Positions 23,705 to 35,229 of a DNA stretch of 64,000 bases are shown in pieces. The stretch lies in NCBI GenBank assembly GCA_000328365.1, contig KB309617.1, positions 233,442 to 297,441 of the forward strand, read 5' to 3'. The notes below the pieces were generated by a model. It was not told the DNA's origin. It did no database searches and saw only the letters and a list, made by a program, of their open reading frames with translations. The translations under genes were made by a program, and so were the position numbers. Each line of letters starts with the position of its first letter. Positions within the stretch are counted from its first letter, which is position 1. The DNA comes from Capitella teleta. Its lineage: Eukaryota > Annelida > Polychaeta > Capitellidae.

Positions 23705-24215
23705 ACGATGCTATAAAAAGTGATCAATCAGTTTTCGTAGTCCTCCTCTTGATGGGGCTTGAAGAGAGGACAACTGGATCCGTTGTCCTTTTGGATTCTC
23801 TTGTGTTGCCCTTTGCCGGCATCTGCAAAGCCAAGCATCGTTGGATCCGCAGCTTGTTTTCTTGATAACTGCAAATGAAGATAATTATTTATAATTATAT
23901 ATATCTAGGCACAAAGCAATAGTCAACTAAGCTCATGCATATGAAATAACATGAATATTTGTACCGAAATTTAAATAACTCACCCGAACTGGTACAAGAT
24001 TGGGTTGGGTTTTCCTCAAAATGTCGAGAGCATATGTAAAGGTGCTTGCGTGATTTCATCTTAAGTTTTTCTCGTGAGAATTCTCTCCCAAGAGATGGAA
24101 CAAGGGAACTCCTCCCCTGCTGATCTTTGATCCGCAAAATATCGTGAAAGGAGATGACCTTAGTGGCTCTTCGGCGATTGAGGCTACAGCCATGCACCCC
24201 GCAATTCTCCCCCAT
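23705..24215 (-). CDS. THAP-domain protein encoded inside the P-like transposon
   Basis: The first exon (24215-23984) starts with MGENCGVHGC and continues with RATKVISFHDI and YICSRHFEENPTQ, which gives a C2CH zinc finger of THAP type (C5, C10, then C and H of ICSRHF near residues 62-65). It ends at a good donor (TCGG|GTGAGT). A second exon probably starts after TTTGCAG near 23880; its two candidate frames end at about 23705 or 23720 and I could not decide between them. The canonical Trp and Pro of THAP domains are not clear, so the fold may be divergent. It would bind the transposon ends. It converges with the transposase relic, an order unlike classical P elements, where THAP is the N-terminus of the transposase. 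Confidence 0.6.
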
Positions 24216-24430
24216 GATTGGTAGAAGACAGAGTCGAAGTTGAAGTTTGAAATTTCAGAGAAACGAGGCGAAGACACAGACGAAGAGACGAACTTGCGCT
24301 ATTGTTGACGATCAACTGACGAAACCGGAAGTGTCCAGCGCTCGATAGCCGTCGGCTGCTCGCAGTTAAAACTCAGCCGCTTGGAAGTCGAGCGGTGCGT
24401 CCATCTTAATAGAGAGTCTTTGGCGGGATG

Positions 24431-26170
24431 GATCGATGTCAGCTGCATCAGCTGGCTTACTGTGGGTGGCAGGCATGTGGCTCATCGTTCACCTGATGGC
24501 CTCGCTTTGCTGGAGGACTTCAAGGCATTCCTTTGTGATTACATCTTTGTTCATATCTATCAGTGTTTGCATAAACGTGAGATCCAGGCAGCCATGAATA
24601 GAACTGACTGAGATCACACTTAATGCAGCTCCAAAAAGTCAGTAGTAGTTGTTCAAACTTAGTTATCTGGCTCCAGAATCACGAGAACATGTCTATCCGA
24701 GTGTAACCAAGCGAGAGTTTATCTACACTGCATGCATCTCATGTATAAGTTGGTCATGACAAGATCCAACGCGAGCGATCGAAATGTGAGACTCTAATAG
24801 ACACGCGAGATAAGTGGATCGCCATTATGGATCGCAATATGTATGCATCAATGCGACTAATAATGTATCTATCTTAGATTATTGTCTACTAAACCCATCA
24901 AATGTGTTTTCCTCTTTTCTCCATTGTTTTCCACTTTCCTCTCTATAGCGATGCTTCTACTTAAAATCGTGTGTCATGTTTGAAATTTTCAAGGGTGATG
25001 TAACCATTCAAATAACTCGTCATATCTTGAATAAAAAAACTCAAAAAAGTTGCACTTTTCACCACACTACCAATCTAAGTTTGCATGAATACACGAAGAT
25101 CAAAGTTGTTGTTTTTCTTCCCCTCACTTTTGTCGGTTTGATGTCGGCATTACCTATATTCGTGTCAGTTTCCGCAATGTGCTTGTTACAATTAACAATC
25201 AGCAAGGTGATGCTCTACGGGGAACTCTGTAACCGCCAGTTGCCGAGCAGATAAAATGTCTGATGCACCCAAGTTCTCATCCAACAAAGGATCATAATAG
25301 ATATGCCACCTGGTGTTATTGCTTTGATCTAGAAAACTCATTTGATGCCATTTTGCGACACTCATTATGAGGGAAATGGTGTCGCTCATCATGTTTGAGG
25401 CCAGTATGCTGTCAGGTGAATGCCACCTTTATCTCTAGGTAAAACTAAAATTCATGGACTAATGAATTATATTGGCAATTAACTGCACAAATCATGAAGC
25501 ATTCGTGACGTCACAACTGTCATGCCTGATCGATTTGAATATTTGAATTTATGGGCGCAAAACCTCTGTGTTTTAATCCATTCTTTGCAACAGGAACACG
25601 CGAGACAAGAAATGGATAGCCTTGCAAATTGATCTAGCCTTCTAATGTAATCATCCTCCAATCGCATTCAAGTATTATCTTCTCCATTATATACTAATGA
25701 TTGCCATGGATCCAACCCGACCGACATATACAAGTCCCTGAAATGGCATTGAACTGTATACTTACTAGCTCGATACCTGATAATATCATCGAATGAAAGA
25801 AAAGCTAAGAAGATACCATCTTTGGCAAACATTATTTGCCATGCGTATAGCATTCTAGCAATTTGATGTCACATTATAACTATTTGATACCCCCTTAGGA
25901 GCTGTAGGACCTGATCAGCATCTGCGCCCCTTACCCCAGGCAAAGGCGATTTACTTATCGGCCCAATAATACTTCACGTTTGGTTTATTTGATGTGCCGC
26001 CTCTCAGCTGCTCCCTGTGGACATCTAAACTCGATTGAACTCGTGATAACCGTCTTCGAGGTCGAGTTGACATCGAAAATTGTTTGTAAAAATAAGTAGT
26101 GGTCATGTGTCGTGCGCAGCATGAACACGCGAGAGTGGCAGCCCCCTCCGGCTGGGTGGTTCCGGGGGTT
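24431..26170. other. no gene recognised
   Basis: After the transposon's target duplication a plus frame runs to 24611 without recognisable content. Minus frames at 25479-25667 and 25951-26218 lie in locally GC-rich DNA but show no family signature. Confidence 0.4.
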
Positions 26171-26172
26171 GA

Positions 26173-26602
26173 GCTCCGCAGCAAAAGGGCACGCAGACTT
26201 TGGCCTCAGCATGCTCATTTCTTGAGGCCATTGACCTAAGAAAGGAGGATCGAGATCACGTGGACCAAGTTCTGCTACCGAAGGCTGTTCTAAGCATCAA
26301 GATTGCAGATGCGGTGTAATCGCGCTAACCTCGCCCTAACCCTCTACACTCTTATCATGTCGGTAGTCTGCCGTTAGTTTTGTACTGATGAATTCTACAT
26401 AACACCTCCTTGTATAGATTGTTTGTGTTGCTATTTTAAGTTGGTTAATTAGCACCGGCAGTTTACTCATTATTATCCCGTTCATTTGAATCGCTTTAGA
26501 CTCCACTCAGCCGACGAAGAAGAAGAGCCCAATTTTTTCACCAAAGCGAAACGGCCGGAAATTTGGAAGGAGCGAGCCCAAGCCTGCTCCATTTAATCGA
26601 TG
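26173..26602 (+). other. two unassigned exon-like open stretches
   Basis: From about 26175 an open stretch reads ...FLEAIDLRKEDRDHVDQVLL and ends at TAA near 26320, after a possible acceptor (CCGCAG). A second stretch, after GCTTTAG at 26499, reads DSTQPTKKKSPIFSPKRNG and ends at a good donor (CGAT|GTAAGT, near 26602). Both have protein-like composition, the second basic and probably disordered. No family is recognised and they may be chance. Confidence 0.25.
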
Positions 26603-28970
26603 TAAGTTCAAAATCAGGATATATTCTGACAATAGATTGTCATTTATAAACAGAGAGTGAATTTATGATAATGAATGAAGGATTACTTTTGCGGTGTCAC
26701 AGTCAACGTCCGGTCTGTGCTGGCCTGAAACCAATTGGGGTTAATAAGTGCTCCCGGTGCCAAATGTGGAAACATAAGAAGACAACCTAAAAGGTCATAA
26801 AAACAATTGTGTATCACCCTCTTTTCTCTCATCTTGGTAGCCGCTGTTCCTTATCCATTTCCCTTCCAGAAATAAGAGGGACCATTTCGTAATTTAAGCC
26901 GACATGGAACGTACTCAGCTGATTAAGCACGGGGAAAGGGAGCTGTTAAAATCATCAAAGCAAATGGAATAAAGACTATCCACGGGGAGCATATTCGCTC
27001 AGTGTGGAGACATTGTGCATTAGGCATCGATAAAGTGCTTCGTTAAGGTCATTGCCCAATGGATGGCTTCGGGATAAATCGTGACCGGAATTGAAAAAAA
27101 AGCTGCCTGCTTAGGGCTGATATGTCTCTAATGCATTTCGGCATAAATCTCGGTTGCATGGCGGTCCGGCTGTCGGGTGAGATATCCGCCCTAATAAACT
27201 TGCATGTCTCGTCCAAAACAAGAGTTGTATATTGAATTATTGGCTCCATTTCACTAACATTGAACGGCGCCATTCACACTGAACAGGAAATGCAAAAGAA
27301 TGGAATATCCTGCAAATATAGTCAGCTTTTCCTTGTTTACTTTGAACATTGCAAAGATGTGCGAATGATCATCATATAGGCCCCACCCCACCTTTAATGA
27401 ACATAAACAATGTAACAATGACAATAATCTCATTATTACATGAAGTGAGGTACATTTATGTGCACAGCAGTATAATAATAAATATCAGCCTGATACCTAA
27501 GTATTCATTGCAACTGTTCCAATCATCAACAAGGGTTAATGGTCCATTGATTTAAATGACAACGTCTCTCTGTTATCTTACGTAAGAGTTGCAACCCATT
27601 GAACCCACCGAACCGAGCTTCGACACCATCAAGGGTTTCGTTTCATTTTCGCACAAGGGTTTTTGTTCATTTCCTGCATATCCAGTCTAATATTTCTGTC
27701 ACTTTTATGCTTCTTAATGCCCTGTGTATAATATTGCTTTCCTGAATGATATGCTGTGGGTAGCAATAAAGGATGGCTGTTAAACAGGTCACTCTGGGAG
27801 AGGACCGTTTATAGCATGTGGGGTAAATTTCTAATAAACCTGCTCGTTCACTATGCGGAAGTCTATTTTGAATACTCTGATTGTTACTGTTTCAATTTTT
27901 TTTGTCTCATTCCACGTAGTTTTAAGTAAAATTTAAATAAATATTTGTACAATTTTTGACGCCACAATTAAGTGAACCTAGTGTTTACAATCTGACACAT
28001 ACTATTTAATATGCTCAAATTAATATAGCCAACCGAAGTAAACAGTTACAGAGATAATGGGTCTGTCATTTACCAGCTTTTATCTGGAACCGAATTGAAT
28101 GCTTGTGGGAAGTGAAACTCAATATATGTCGGACCCAGGTGGAATATACTTCTAGAGCTTCAATTATTCAGCTATTGCAGAGCCATAAGTCGCTCGTCGA
28201 CATTCATAAGACGGATAGAAGTGACGTTTATAGTTTTCGTTGCCAAAACATCAGTTTTATATCCTGACTTATGACTAGCAGGAATTCAAAGGACGTAATG
28301 AACACCATGTTCATGTTGCGGCCGATTAGGAACATCATCCCTTGTCTTTATTCTCTTGTGAATATTGCTGCACGTGTCGACCCTGGGAATGTGGAGTCTC
28401 GAGTGTTTCAGATACTGACTCTCTTTCAGGTCAAAAAGGAATGCCTCAATCAATATATTCAGATCGATTCGTGAATCCTGGTAAATATCTCTCTAAGACT
28501 CTTGAGTATATGTCATCTCTAGTGACCAGAAGACATTGCTAACTCATGGTATTGACATAAATGACACCCGTTAAATTTCATAATTGGTATACAATCTCGT
28601 ATTGTGGAATATAGATGAATTGGGAAACCTTTGTTCTAAATAATAAATATGCATACCTCAGCGCTTTGAGACATCCAGTTCATTGCACCCATCTAGCATG
28701 ATATTATAGACAAACCAGTTACTCACGTAGTAGCAGTGGTTATTGCTATCGTTCTACAATATATCACTTCGATGGTGGTCTAAAATGCTTGCGTACGTGT
28801 ATTAAAATAAAATAAAGATAAATAAAATCACAATCAACATTTATAGCCTACGTAGAAGTGTTTGCATTATTGTTGACGACAAAGAGATGTTGATTATAAA
28901 CCTTTGTTTATGCCTCAAATATTTGGGTGGCTGTGAAAAAAGTGACACTCTCAGAAGAGGGTGTTGGATT
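26603..28970. other. no gene recognised
   Basis: AT-rich sequence with short overlapping frames (for example 27049-27273 minus and 28271-28542 plus) that have neither domains nor paired splice sites. Confidence 0.4.
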
Positions 28971-28980
28971 CAACAGAAGT

Positions 28981-29277
28981 TTCACTGGTTCCCTGGTCAT
29001 AATTATATATAATGACACAGGCACACACCGATGACAGGTGGTATTTCATTGGCTTCTATTTATAGTAACATTTAATCAACTGGTCGTATTCAGCAAATAC
29101 TGTGAATTCATTTTCACTCACCTCGCCTTGTACGCCATCTTGGAAATTCCAAATGACGTCATGTGAAATCGAGTGAATTGGATGTACCACAAAATAGGGG
29201 TGAGTTTTCAACGGTGTGTGCCGGTGCTTTTTTTTTTTTTTTTTTTTTTTTTTTCAGTTGCGCCGGAGACCAGTGAA
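28981..29277. mobile_element. MITE, family TTCACTGG, copy 1
   Basis: It starts TTCACTGGTTCCC and ends GGAGACCAGTGAA, so the ends are inverted repeats of about 14 bp. The interior matches the copies at 41709-41991 and 60875-61140 along its whole length. It has no coding capacity. This copy has gained a 24-base T-run near 29231-29254. Target duplication is not clear here. Confidence 0.8.
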
Positions 29278-29430
29278 ACCCGAATTAAGACAGGTTTAGA
29301 GGACCCATTGCTAAAACACTGACTGCAGTGGACAACATGTAATCATACAGCCATAAATGCGTTATGGTTCAACGATTCCGTGATAAAATTTCTCATAAGA
29401 TATCGAGCAACTCAACTATCGACACCATTT

Positions 29431-29746
29431 GGGGCCTGTATTCCTTTCAACTTCAACTTAGACTGTGACGTCAGAACCAGAAAAATGGTTGGACCAGACA
29501 TGCGTTGCATGAAACACGCTCCACGAGACTTTGGATGATGTCTCGCACAATTGTCATGTGACAAGAAAATTCTACATTATATTTCAAGCATGCATAACAA
29601 GTCAAAACTCTCGAGATTTTAGTTGAACCTGAATCTGTTCCATAACTTTCAAGTTCTCGGTTGTGACCTCCTTATCCAATGGGCCGATACGAGGTTTGGA
29701 CCGTGACGTCACGGTCGAAGTTGAAGTTGAAAGGAAAACAGGCCCC
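29431..29746. mobile_element. MITE with 43-bp inverted ends GGGGCCTGT...
   Basis: Bases 29431-29473 and the reverse complement of 29704-29746 match over 43 bp with about three mismatches, from GGGGCCTG inward to TGACGTCA. The 316-bp element has no credible ORF. A minus-strand frame across its right end (29790-29602) is a by-product of it. No second copy was noticed in the window and the target duplication is unclear, so the superfamily is unknown. Confidence 0.7.
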
Positions 29747-30182
29747 TGCACTCGAGTCAACTGTAGAAGATGCGCGTCATTCGTTACCACAGTTACAAAT
29801 GCATAGTAACATACGCTTGTTCGTGTCTAATGAGTTAAAGAGCTTCGTTTGTTTCATTTATTGTATACAAGGTTGCTATATAGTTATTCGCAATAGTTTT
29901 GAGCTGATTGACAACGTTCTCGGATCATGAAATGATTCACAGTAGAATCACATCGCATTCGTAGCATTTACGAGGGAGGCCCAGGTATTATGAGCCTTGG
30001 TGGGGGATGAGTTGTCCGATTATCACGTGTTTTTACGTTGTCAAGCAACCAATACAAGTTTCCTGTGAAAAATTATCATAATGATTCAACGCTTTTTACC
30101 CGTTTGGTAGCGTCTCATACAGACTTACCCACATTATTCTTAGTTTATTTGAGATCAATGAAGACGATACAGTCTCGTTCCC

Positions 30183-31251
30183 TCACCAGTGTCTTTGTGT
30201 GATACAAACTGCAAAGAATAGAAGTTTATGGAAGACAAGCCCCATCTGACGCAATGACCAAATGATGGGTGGTGGCCATATAACCAGGAAGAGAGAACTT
30301 TGAAGATGGTCACCATGTTAGAGGCCTTTGACAATCAAGACGAATCATTCGTACACTTACTTACCTAAGTAGCTTAGGTCTTTGGCGTCGGTTAGAAACT
30401 CACATTTTGCCCGGGGAAACTTTGTTATCATAGTTATACGTACACCCACATTGCATTGCCAGTTAACTTAAGTTTTAACCTGTGGCAGTTAATTAATTTG
30501 TCCATTAACTCAAGTGTATTATATCTATCTGCTAACATTGACGTATGCTTATTGCGCGAGGGGACTCACCAACACACGTTCTGTATCCACCACTGCCAAC
30601 ACATGGTTCATTCAGCATCATTTCTTCTGGGATATCATACATAATCGTATTTGTCCATTTCGTCGGAGAAATGCAAGGCCTGGGGTCCGTTTGAATGTTG
30701 ATCGGTTTCCTCAGCCAAGCGACGTCACAGCAGCAATGGAAAGAAATTCCTTCCAGTTGCAAAGATTTGATTGCAGGTAGGTTCATAGGTAGATCAGGCA
30801 GCGATATGATAGGGTTTGAATTCAAGAAAAAATATTCCAGTTTTGTCAAATAATTGATTTCTTCCTGAAATATCTTCGTTATCTTATTTGACGATACATC
30901 AACTTCCTTCAGAGTGTTGCTAACTTCATGGAAGTCAGGAAAGGATGTCAGTTGATTAAACCCAAGGGTAATATAACGCAGCTGCGTTCCCTTGAAGCAG
31001 CCGCTTTCAACAAACGAAATATCATTATTTGAAATATCAATGTACATGAGTTCTGGATATATGTCATTGAAGTCCATCTGTGATATCTGAGTGAGCATGT
31101 TGTGATCAATGCGCAGATCAACAAGTGTCGAGGACATCGGGTGAGGAACATTGGTGAGGCCTTTTGAACCATGATACGCACAAGACGCTAGCACAGATCG
31201 TTCAATTTTCAGCAGACTTACCAACAGACAGACCAGGTGACGAACATCCAT
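30183..31251 (-). CDS. secreted leucine-rich-repeat protein
   Basis: The main exon (31251-30570) starts at MDVRHLVCLLVSLL, a signal peptide; a Kozak-like CCAAGATGG supports this start. About five LRRs follow (LVDLRIDHNML, LMYIDISNNDI, LRYITLGFNQL, LKEVDVSSNKI, LEYFFLNSNPI), then a cysteine-bearing LRR C-terminal cap (FHCCCDVAWL...C...EPC). The frame would run on to a stop at 30532, but a good GTGAGT donor at 30569 suggests splicing. Phase-matched exons at 30466-30365 and 30208-30183 would add about 42 residues and end ...CITQRHW, for a total of about 269 residues. No membrane helix is seen, so it is likely extracellular. The small exons are less certain than the first. Confidence 0.7.
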
Positions 31252-31261
31252 CTTGGCCAAC

Positions 31262-32670
31262 TGGCTTCAGACGGCTTTACTCCAGATTATATAGGTATCG
31301 CATGTTGCCATGGGATAGTGTGTGTTATTGCATTCTTCTTTGAATTATTTGGACCCTACCTCCTCGTGTTTGGTGCGGATTCAAATTATTGATAAGAGAA
31401 CTGCAAAGTATGATTGCACTTGGCACTAGGACTGCTGCTGAAGATGTCTGGATTCAAAAGAACGATGAATATTTAGGCTACGCCAAGTGGTTTGTTTGTT
31501 GTGAACTTCGTCTCTTGGTTTCATTTTACAACAACATATCCATATTGTATATGTTTTTCACGAGAAGCAGCTAGACTGCATCGCAGCCTTCATTTACAAA
31601 CCCCCACACATGACGCGCGCAACTTTTTTTTTTCAAATATTGCAGTAATTAACTAATATATCCCCAATCTATTCATCTCCGCAAGTCAATTCCCGGGATT
31701 ACAAACCTTCAACCTGAATGTCGAAAAGAGTTTTAATCAGCAAGCAGAGGATTTCACTGACCTGGATCTAATACCAACTATTTTTTCTCAAGATGGCGAT
31801 TCTTGAATTGAGCCCCATCAAACTCCGAATCATCAACAGCTCTCTGGTAAGTTACCAGTAGGTAATTTCGTGCCGAATTCAAAAGTACTCTTGCGTTGAG
31901 AATTTGGGATCGATAACATGAGGGGGCCCTGCCTCGCTTTCTGCTCTGGCGTCACATGTAACGAAACCCAGTGCAGTCGGAGCAGTCCTGACCAAATTAA
32001 AAGTACAGTTTGTATTCCCGCAACTGAAAATAATAGCCCCGAAAGATTGCACATCGTCTAGCGATGAGTCTCTACTTGAGCCCAACAAGTGCACACTGTC
32101 ACAACAGAAATTTTGAGAACGAAATTGATGTTTCCAAGATATAGGCTCAGACAGGCGACTAATGTTCAAAAAACATCAAAGCGATGTACGTGTATATTCA
32201 TATATAAATATTCTATATATTATGACTCTGTGTATGCTGTTTCCATTGATCTAGTCGGTGCTCTCAAGTTGCATTGCTAATGATGAACATTTGTTTGGTT
32301 CGGCAAACTAAAAAAAATTAAAGGACATAATCTGAGGGTAGAAATCCGCCTTTCAGCCTAAGGGGCATTAACCTCAAGTGTTCTTCCTTTAAAGAACCTG
32401 TGACTCCGATTTTCATGTCAATTTTACCGGGGTTTTTTTCTTATTTTACGATTCGTGGTATAATTATGGAGAGATGTTGCCTGACACAGCGGTCAAAGCA
32501 GAACAACGAGTGAAATCGAGCCTATTTTGTGCACGAATTTAGCCAAATAAAATATCGTCTGCTGAAAAAGCGCTGGCCAAGCCCCGCCCCGGAAGTGACG
32601 TAGATGTAGGAACACAACAGAATCGAGCGTCACGGAGCATTTTCGACTATTTACACACATTTTTATCGAG
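31262..32670. other. no gene recognised
   Basis: The sequence upstream of the LRR gene. A minus-strand frame at 32169-31879 has protein-like composition but no recognised domain or start context. It might be an unassigned exon or chance. Confidence 0.35.
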
Positions 32671-32678
32671 TTATCAGC

Positions 32679-35225
32679 ATGCCTTACCGGTGTGTGGTGG
32701 GAGGTTTCAGCCGTGTTTCTACGGATGGAGTTTGGCTATACTTTTGGCCGAGAGATGAGGCTCATGCCAAGTTATGGGACCGATTTGTACGATCTTATCG
32801 ATTGGAGAGGAGGTAATGCCAGGAAGAGTGTCGTCTGCTACATGTAGTTACATTTCGAAGATAAATGGTTCGACCCTTCACAGTTGATGCAAAGGCTACT
32901 GGGTTTCAGAAAAAGGTCAGTGACTCATTTGCATGGAGTGATTGTCTGGTGGTATTGTAGTAATTAATTATTAATAGTCACAAACTGCACGACAAAGGTG
33001 TTCAGTGTTGTGATCGATCGACGTACATTATGATTTTGATTCTCATTATGATTATTGACAGTAACTGTTGAGTTATTCGGCCACTGTGATCACAGGGGGT
33101 CTTACCAGTGAGCGAGCAGATGTGGACAAAACTCAATGCAGTGAATGCTTTCTGTCTATATATATAATATCAAGGGAAGTCACTGATTCCTGTCAATCTT
33201 AGGACGCTTGCCTCGAAAGCAATCTTCTCTTCAAAAGAGGGAGCCGAAACTTCCGATCTGGCAAGATCACCAATAAATGAAACGATTGACACCAATAATC
33301 TCGTACGGCAACGCCTAATTACTAATTAATTGGCCAAAAATCCAATCAGTTGCAAAACGACTAGCAACGGGTACGATGCATCCATTTTGTCGGACCGCAG
33401 CAAATTTTCAGCGCGCAGCGAACTCACGATCGCTAAATGTCGAAATAAAATCCTTAAAACCGGAATGGAGCTGCAAAAGTGTAGAGCTCAGGATACATTC
33501 TTAATTTAACAAATTGGCTTTAGAGTGAAACATCCTGTCTGTAATTGTCTCTCGAACAATAAAAGCTATTCTGAGAGTCAAATTGAGCATGGAATAGGCT
33601 AGAAAAAGGAGTTAGAGTTAAAAAACACATTGCATTAAGTAAGTTGACTTGACGGGAATTAGCAGACGACACACACAGCGCCCTCGGGTGTATATGTTTA
33701 GAATCGTTTTATATACCTCACAACATGTTGTGTTATCTATCTAATAACTTTAGAATTTATAACCAGTATTACGAACTATAAAATTATCTTAATACTGTTA
33801 TATGCATCCAATAATTTATAGAATCGTACTGCTGGACTGATCTCTATCGAGTGAATGCTTTGATTAATTTCAATTGCATTTCTCAGCTGGACTATTATTG
33901 ATCAATCACTGAGCGGCTTGTTAAGGTGAAGGTCGAATGCTGCAGCGATCGTGCCCGTTGCTAGTCGTTTTGGAAATGGAAGCATTTTTGTGCAATTATT
34001 GAGTAATTAGTCACTGCCGTGCGGAGTTTTTGGTGTCTATAGGTTCATTTATTCATAATCTTGCCAGATCCGAAGCCTCAGCTCTCTCCCGTAAGGGGAA
34101 TGTAGGTTCCGAGGCTTTGTTATTGTTCTTCTGAGAAATCAGTGACTTCCCTTGATATTATTATATACTGTCTAGAAGGCTACATAGGCATTACATGTAT
34201 CCAGAGCCCACTGGTAAGACTCCCTGTGACTGTAATTTGTGAGAATGAGATTTTGACGCCGTAGTATTCTAATACAATTGAAAGTTGATTGTATTATTAG
34301 ATTTGGAAATAAATAATAAAATATAGTTAGCATTCAATGTACATATTCTGTAAGAGAAGTAGAACTACTGAGAACTGCTACATAATTTAATTAATTTCTC
34401 ATCTTTTTCAGAGCACTGGATTTGCTTCTAATATCTTCCAAAGGGAATTGCTCTACCACTGCACCACACCGAAGAAGCGCAGAGGAGCGTACGAGAAGGG
34501 GCAACACCAAATGGTGAGTGCATTGAGGGTCTCCATGAAACAAAGAGTTATATTTTCTTCTTCAAATTGTTGCCAGATCCTGGAAGATATTATATCAGAG
34601 AGTGAAGTGCCTGACCGTGAAAAGGCATGAATAGACCCCAGTAAGTCTCCTTTGTTCTGTGTAACTACATACTTACATGTGATGTTTTTTTTAATAATTA
34701 TTTCTAGAATCAACAGCAGCAGTAAAAGTGGAGGAGCTGGTATTCAACAATCACCGATTGAAGGATTTGGCGACATTGTCCCCACATTTCCAGACCTATG
34801 ATTTGGAGGCATTCCACTCCCTACTAAACCAGTTTGCCCTGAATTAAGTTGACGGCCATTTCCAGGCCATGAATTGACGGTGAGAAATTCAGGGTGGGAA
34901 TTTATAATCAATCAAATTATTGTTCTAGAGTTTTATTTGCTGTAATGCATTTTAATAAAAATGCCAACAGACAAGTAAAAATCACCCTGGATGGAACGGA
35001 ACGATACAGCATCCATTACATGAAATACATGAAGGGGGATTCTATTGTGAGGAAAGTCAAGACAGCACCAATGCATGGTAAACTGCCTTTCGTGTTATAA
35101 TAGCGTTTATTATGATAAATAAATTTCAGACTATGTAGAACAACTGATATAAAGATATGCTTGCTGCCTCCAACACACACCAGCCTCTCGCCCCCAAGAC
35201 CCCCACACTGGCTTCTCAATTTGTC
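32679..35225 (+). pseudogene. decayed THAP-domain transposase-like gene
   Basis: The first exon (about 32679-32917) begins MPYRCVVGGFS and has FWPRDEAHAKLWDRF, then LHFEDKWFDPSQL, as in THAP fingers. The second Cys is missing, and a frameshift plus a stop (near 32815-32855) separate the halves. The exon at about 34413-34513 encodes TPKKRRGAYEKGQHQM. The exon from 34708 to 34847 encodes LATLSPHFQTYDLEAFHSLLNQFA and then stops. The exon at 34929-35080 encodes VLFAVMHFNKNANRQ...YMKYMKGDSIVRKVKTAP. The last piece (about 35131-35225) has ASQFVTPEKGELALRH. These blocks recur in a THAP-bearing, transposase-derived family of invertebrates and fish. Several breaks make it a pseudogene. An intron holds the inverted-repeat element at 33171. 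Confidence 0.6.
33171..34154. mobile_element. foldback element with about 205-bp inverted ends
   Basis: The left end, CAAGGGAAGTCACTGATT (33171-33188), is matched by its complement at 34137-34154. Similarity continues inward for about 205 bp at roughly 70% identity, to AAAACGACTAGCAACGGG (33355-33372) and its counterpart near 33952-33969. Flanking sequence is AT-rich (ATAT on both sides), so the target duplication cannot be fixed. It has no ORF. Part of its interior (33373-33710) recurs at 38046-38400. Confidence 0.75.
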
Positions 35226-35229
35226 ACCC

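Larger units (their letters stand above)
22354..24422 (+). mobile_element. P-like DNA transposon with THAP gene, 8-bp target duplication
   Basis: Terminal inverted repeats of 32 bp (CAAAGACTCTCTATTAAG..., 22354-22385, and its complement at 24391-24422) differ at one position. The 8-bp target duplication GCGGGATG flanks both ends (22346-22353 and 24423-24430). Subterminal ACTTCCGGT boxes lie in inverted orientation about 90 bp from each end (22448-22456 and 24324-24332). It carries a decayed transposase C-terminus on the plus strand and a THAP-domain gene on the minus strand. The 8-bp duplication fits P and hAT elements; the THAP domain and the transposase tail favour P-like, while the CAAAG end would also fit hAT. 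At 2069 bp it is shorter than a full P element. Confidence 0.8.

Noticed and set aside
29602-29790. Minus-strand coding exon downstream of the LRR gene
   Set aside because: Most of it lies in a MITE with 43-bp inverted ends, and the frame has no recognisable domain.
31879-32169. Minus-strand 96-codon frame
   Set aside because: The composition is plausible, but there is no domain, no Kozak context and no phase-matched splice to the LRR gene.
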